In this document: positions 6,522 to 8,287 of the stretch, piece after piece
Position numbering within the stretch: position 1 is the first letter of the stretch
Layout: every line of letters starts with the position of its first letter
Translations under genes and position numbers: made by a program
Notes under the pieces: model-generated
The model's input: the letters and a program-made list of their open reading frames with translations, nothing else
What the model was told of the DNA's origin: nothing
Databases searched by the model: none
Assembly: GCA_020056865.1 (NCBI GenBank)
Contig: JAGVGX010000292.1
Span: 1 to 8,287 of the forward strand
Source: Desulfobacterales bacterium
GTDB taxonomy: Bacteria; Desulfobacterota; Desulfobacteria; Desulfobacterales; BuS5
DNA: 8,287 nt
Direction of reading: 5' to 3'

Positions 6522-7982
6522 TTAGCTGCACATTATCTTGTCATCCCCGGGCACCATGTTTGGATCTCCTGCTATAGATATATGGATGCCGCGTCTGTTT
6601 TCCAGATCATAAATCTCTTTCTTTTTTTTATTTAACAGGTAAAAGGCAACATCCGGTGGCACCATACAGTTGACCTGTGAAATATCATTTTTTAATGTTT
6701 CTAAATTCAGCTTTCGTAAAAAACCGAGCCCAAGTGTTTCAGAAGAAGGTATCTGGCCTTTTCCCTTACAATGGCAGCAGGTTTCAAAGCTGCTGGATTC
6801 AATGGTCGGCTGGATCCTTTGCCTGGACATTTCCATAAGCCCAAACAGAGAAATCTTGCCGATTTTTGTTTTTGCCTTATCTTTTTTCAGATGCGTCTTC
6901 ATAGCTTTTTCTACGGCTATCTTATGTTTCACATCCCTCATATCAATCAAATCGAGAACAATGAGTCCACCTAAATCTCTAAGTCTAAGCTGACGGGCAA
7001 TCTCTTCTACTGCTTCCAGATTGGTATGCAACGCGGTCTGCTCAATAGATATGTTTTGCATGGATTTCCCGGAATTTACGTCTATAGCTACAAGAGCCTC
7101 CGTAGGACTTATGACAATAGACCCTCCGGATTTTAAAAGAACTTTATTTTTATATATGGAGGCTATCTGGTCTTCTATATTAAATTTTGTAAATATAGGT
7201 TTCTCACTTTTGTGGAATTTAACAATGTTGGTGTGTTTGGGTGAGATGATTTTTATAAATTCCTTTGCTTCACGAAAAACGTTTTCATTATCTATAAGAA
7301 TCTCTGTTACATCAGGAACAAAATAGTCCCTTATCGATCTGACCACCAGGCTCCTTTCCTTATACAGAAGCACAGGGGCCTTTTCTTTTTGTAAATTTTC
7401 CTTAATATTTTTCCACAAACGCATCAAGTATGTTATATCCTTGTCGATAATCGTTTTTGTACAATCCGTGCCTGCGGTTCGAACAATTAAACCGAAATCT
7501 TCAGGCATTTTCAGCTTTTCAATAATCTCCTTAATCCGGGCTCGCTCTTTTTCTTTTTCAATTTTCCTTGATATTCCTCTGTTTTTACTGCCAGGCATAA
7601 GAACCACATGTCGTCCAGGCAGGGATATGTTGGTTGTAAGCATGGCCCCTTTTTTCATAAAGGGGTCTTTCGTAACCTGAACAATCATCTCCTGACCCCG
7701 TTCTACAAGGTTTTGAATGGAACGGTCTCCTGAAGGGTTGTCTTTAAAATAGTCACTGTGGATCTCATTTTTTTGCAAAAAACCATGCCTTTCTTCGCCA
7801 TAATCTATAAAAACTGCTTGAAGGCTGGGTTCAACACGCGTGACGATCCCTTTATATATGTTTCCACGAGTAATTTGTTTTGTAGCTCTTTCAATATGAA
7901 ATTCTTCGAGTTTGTTGTTCTGAATATTTGCGACCCTGCATTCATCAGGATCAACTGCATTTACAAAAATTTTACTGCACAT
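6522..7982 (-). CDS. rng: Ribonuclease E/G family endoribonuclease (short, RNase G-like)
   Basis: A Mg2+-dependent endoribonuclease that cleaves AU-rich single-stranded RNA in rRNA maturation and mRNA decay. The 486 residues carry an S1 RNA-binding domain (about 36-125) with GNIYKGIVTRVEPSLQAVFI (40-59) and YGEERHGFL. The catalytic domain has VAIDVNSGK (298-306) with Asp301, and LRLRDLGGLIVLDLIDM (332-348) with Asp344. These match the catalytic Asp303 and Asp346 of E. coli RNase E. FGLMEMSRQRIQPTI is at 380-394. The zinc-link cysteines are Cys402 and Cys405 (CCHC), equivalent to the CPxC of RNase E that joins the dimer. The protein ends about 80 residues after the zinc-link, so the long degradosome scaffold of enterobacterial RNase E is absent and the size is that of RNase G. 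The ATG at 7982-7980 has AGGAAG (7989-7994) 6 bp upstream. The rng versus rne name is uncertain; family assignment is firm. Confidence 0.95.
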   Translation of the reverse strand: MCSKIFVNAVDPDECRVANIQNNKLEEFHIERATKQITRGNIYKGIVTRVEPSLQAVFIDYGEERHGFLQKNEIHSDYFKDNPSGDRSIQNLVERGQEMIVQVTKDPFMKKGAMLTTNISLPGRHVVLMPGSKNRGISRKIEKEKERARIKEIIEKLKMPEDFGLIVRTAGTDCTKTIIDKDITYLMRLWKNIKENLQKEKAPVLLYKERSLVVRSIRDYFVPDVTEILIDNENVFREAKEFIKIISPKHTNIVKFHKSEKPIFTKFNIEDQIASIYKNKVLLKSGGSIVISPTEALVAIDVNSGKSMQNISIEQTALHTNLEAVEEIARQLRLRDLGGLIVLDLIDMRDVKHKIAVEKAMKTHLKKDKAKTKIGKISLFGLMEMSRQRIQPTIESSSFETCCHCKGKGQIPSSETLGLGFLRKLNLETLKNDISQVNCMVPPDVAFYLLNKKKKEIYDLENRRGIHISIAGDPNMVPGDDKIMCS

Positions 7983-8039
7983 AAATTTCTTCCTTGGTTG
8001 ATATGAAAACGTATCTTTAATGATCTAATAAAATATTAC

Positions 8040-8068
8040 TTTATATATACTTTTTTTTGAATATGCAA
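8040..8068 (-). promoter_or_regulatory. Candidate sigma-70 promoter for the RNase E/G gene
   Basis: On the minus strand, TTGCAT (8068-8063), a 17-bp spacer and TATAAA (8045-8040) match the sigma-70 pattern well, with an A8 run in the spacer. The leader would be about 50 bases. The surrounding DNA is very AT-rich, so chance matches are frequent. Confidence 0.4.
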
Positions 8069-8103
8069 TAAACAAGTCAAATGAAAAAAAATTATAAAAC
8101 CGC

Positions 8104-8121
8104 ATCCATGAAAGCATGGAT
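8104..8121. repeat. Short hairpin in the region upstream of rng
   Basis: ATCCATG (8104-8110) and CATGGAT (8115-8121) are perfect 7-bp inverted arms around a 4-base loop. Reading on the minus strand, a T-rich run (TTTTATAATTTTTTTT) begins a few bases after the hairpin. It might weakly terminate transcription from a gene to the right of the window, but the stem is short and the T-run is offset. Confidence 0.35.
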
Positions 8122-8287
8122 CATAAAATGACACTGCCTCAATAGATAATCAACGTACATATTGCAGTATCATCATAGCATTGCAACAAATTCTTGACTT
8201 AAAACAATGAATCAGCTTTACTAAGCATCGTTTTATACATCTATAATATCAAAATAAAAATGAAAATATAAAAAAAATGACTGTTAA

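Larger units (their letters stand above)
7983..8287. other. AT-rich intergenic region upstream of rng, without a gene
   Basis: About 305 bp with no convincing coding region on either strand. It holds the rng ribosome binding site (7989-7994), the candidate rng promoter (8040-8068) and the hairpin at 8104-8121. On the plus strand, TTGACT (8194-8199) with a 17-bp spacer to TTTACT (8217-8222) is a weak promoter-like sequence. The longest frame I noticed is a 13-codon peptide without a ribosome binding site. The neighbouring gene to the right is not visible. Confidence 0.6.

Noticed and set aside
6670..7326. Plus-strand frames of 67-107 codons across the RNase gene
   Set aside because: All are antisense shadows of the conserved catalytic core of the RNase E/G gene.
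8104..8121. Hairpin as a rho-independent terminator
   Set aside because: The stem is only 7 bp with low GC, and the T-run does not follow directly. Kept only as an inverted repeat.
8204..8245. A 13-codon minus-strand peptide frame in the intergenic region
   Set aside because: Very short, no ribosome binding site, and no link to a downstream gene as a leader peptide.
1..8287. Mobile elements, CRISPR arrays, tRNA or rRNA genes
   Set aside because: No transposase or integrase motifs, no regularly spaced repeats and no tRNA-like cloverleaf or rRNA sequence were recognised on either strand.

Overview
This AT-rich window is a compact block of bacterial housekeeping genes, all reading on the minus strand. 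In transcription order (right to left) they are: an RNase E/G family ribonuclease (rng-like), a membrane-anchored LysM-like protein of unknown role, yajC, secD, secF, dprA, and the first 439 codons of topA, which runs off the left edge. The separate yajC-secD-secF genes, the form of the LysM-like protein and the base composition suggest a Gram-negative bacterium, possibly a moderately low-GC Desulfobacterota (Desulfobacterales-like). That placement is inferred from general resemblance and no search was run.

Layout: 7983-8287 is an AT-rich intergenic stretch with a candidate rng promoter, a short hairpin and a weak plus-strand promoter-like sequence. 6522-7982 is the RNase. 5717-6463 is the LysM-like protein, 58 bp downstream of it. 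5557-5716 is a 160-bp gap with a candidate yajC promoter and an overlapping AT-rich palindrome. 5206-5556 is yajC, 3593-5167 secD and 2463-3515 secF. 1338-2447 is dprA and 3-1319 is topA (partial). Spacing from yajC onward is 38, 77, 15 and 18 bp with no convincing internal terminator, so yajC-secD-secF-dprA-topA looks like one transcription unit. The rng and LysM-like genes may form a second unit or read through into the first.

How the genes work together: YajC, SecD and SecF form the accessory complex of the Sec translocon, in which SecDF uses the proton gradient to pull proteins into the periplasm. DprA (RecA loader on incoming single-stranded DNA) and TopA (relaxes negative supercoils) act on DNA and form a gene pair also found next to each other in other bacteria, for example smf-topA in Bacillus subtilis. 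The RNase E/G enzyme handles rRNA and mRNA processing.

Most of the window is ordinary. The strongest oddity is an insertion of about 52 residues in SecF, between the usual TM2 and TM3, that looks like an extra pair of membrane helices. Second is the LysM-like protein, whose LysM motif seems split by an insert. Third is the use of TTG start codons in both yajC and secD, each with a good ribosome binding site. I see no mobile element, CRISPR array, tRNA or rRNA, and no sign of a wholly new system.
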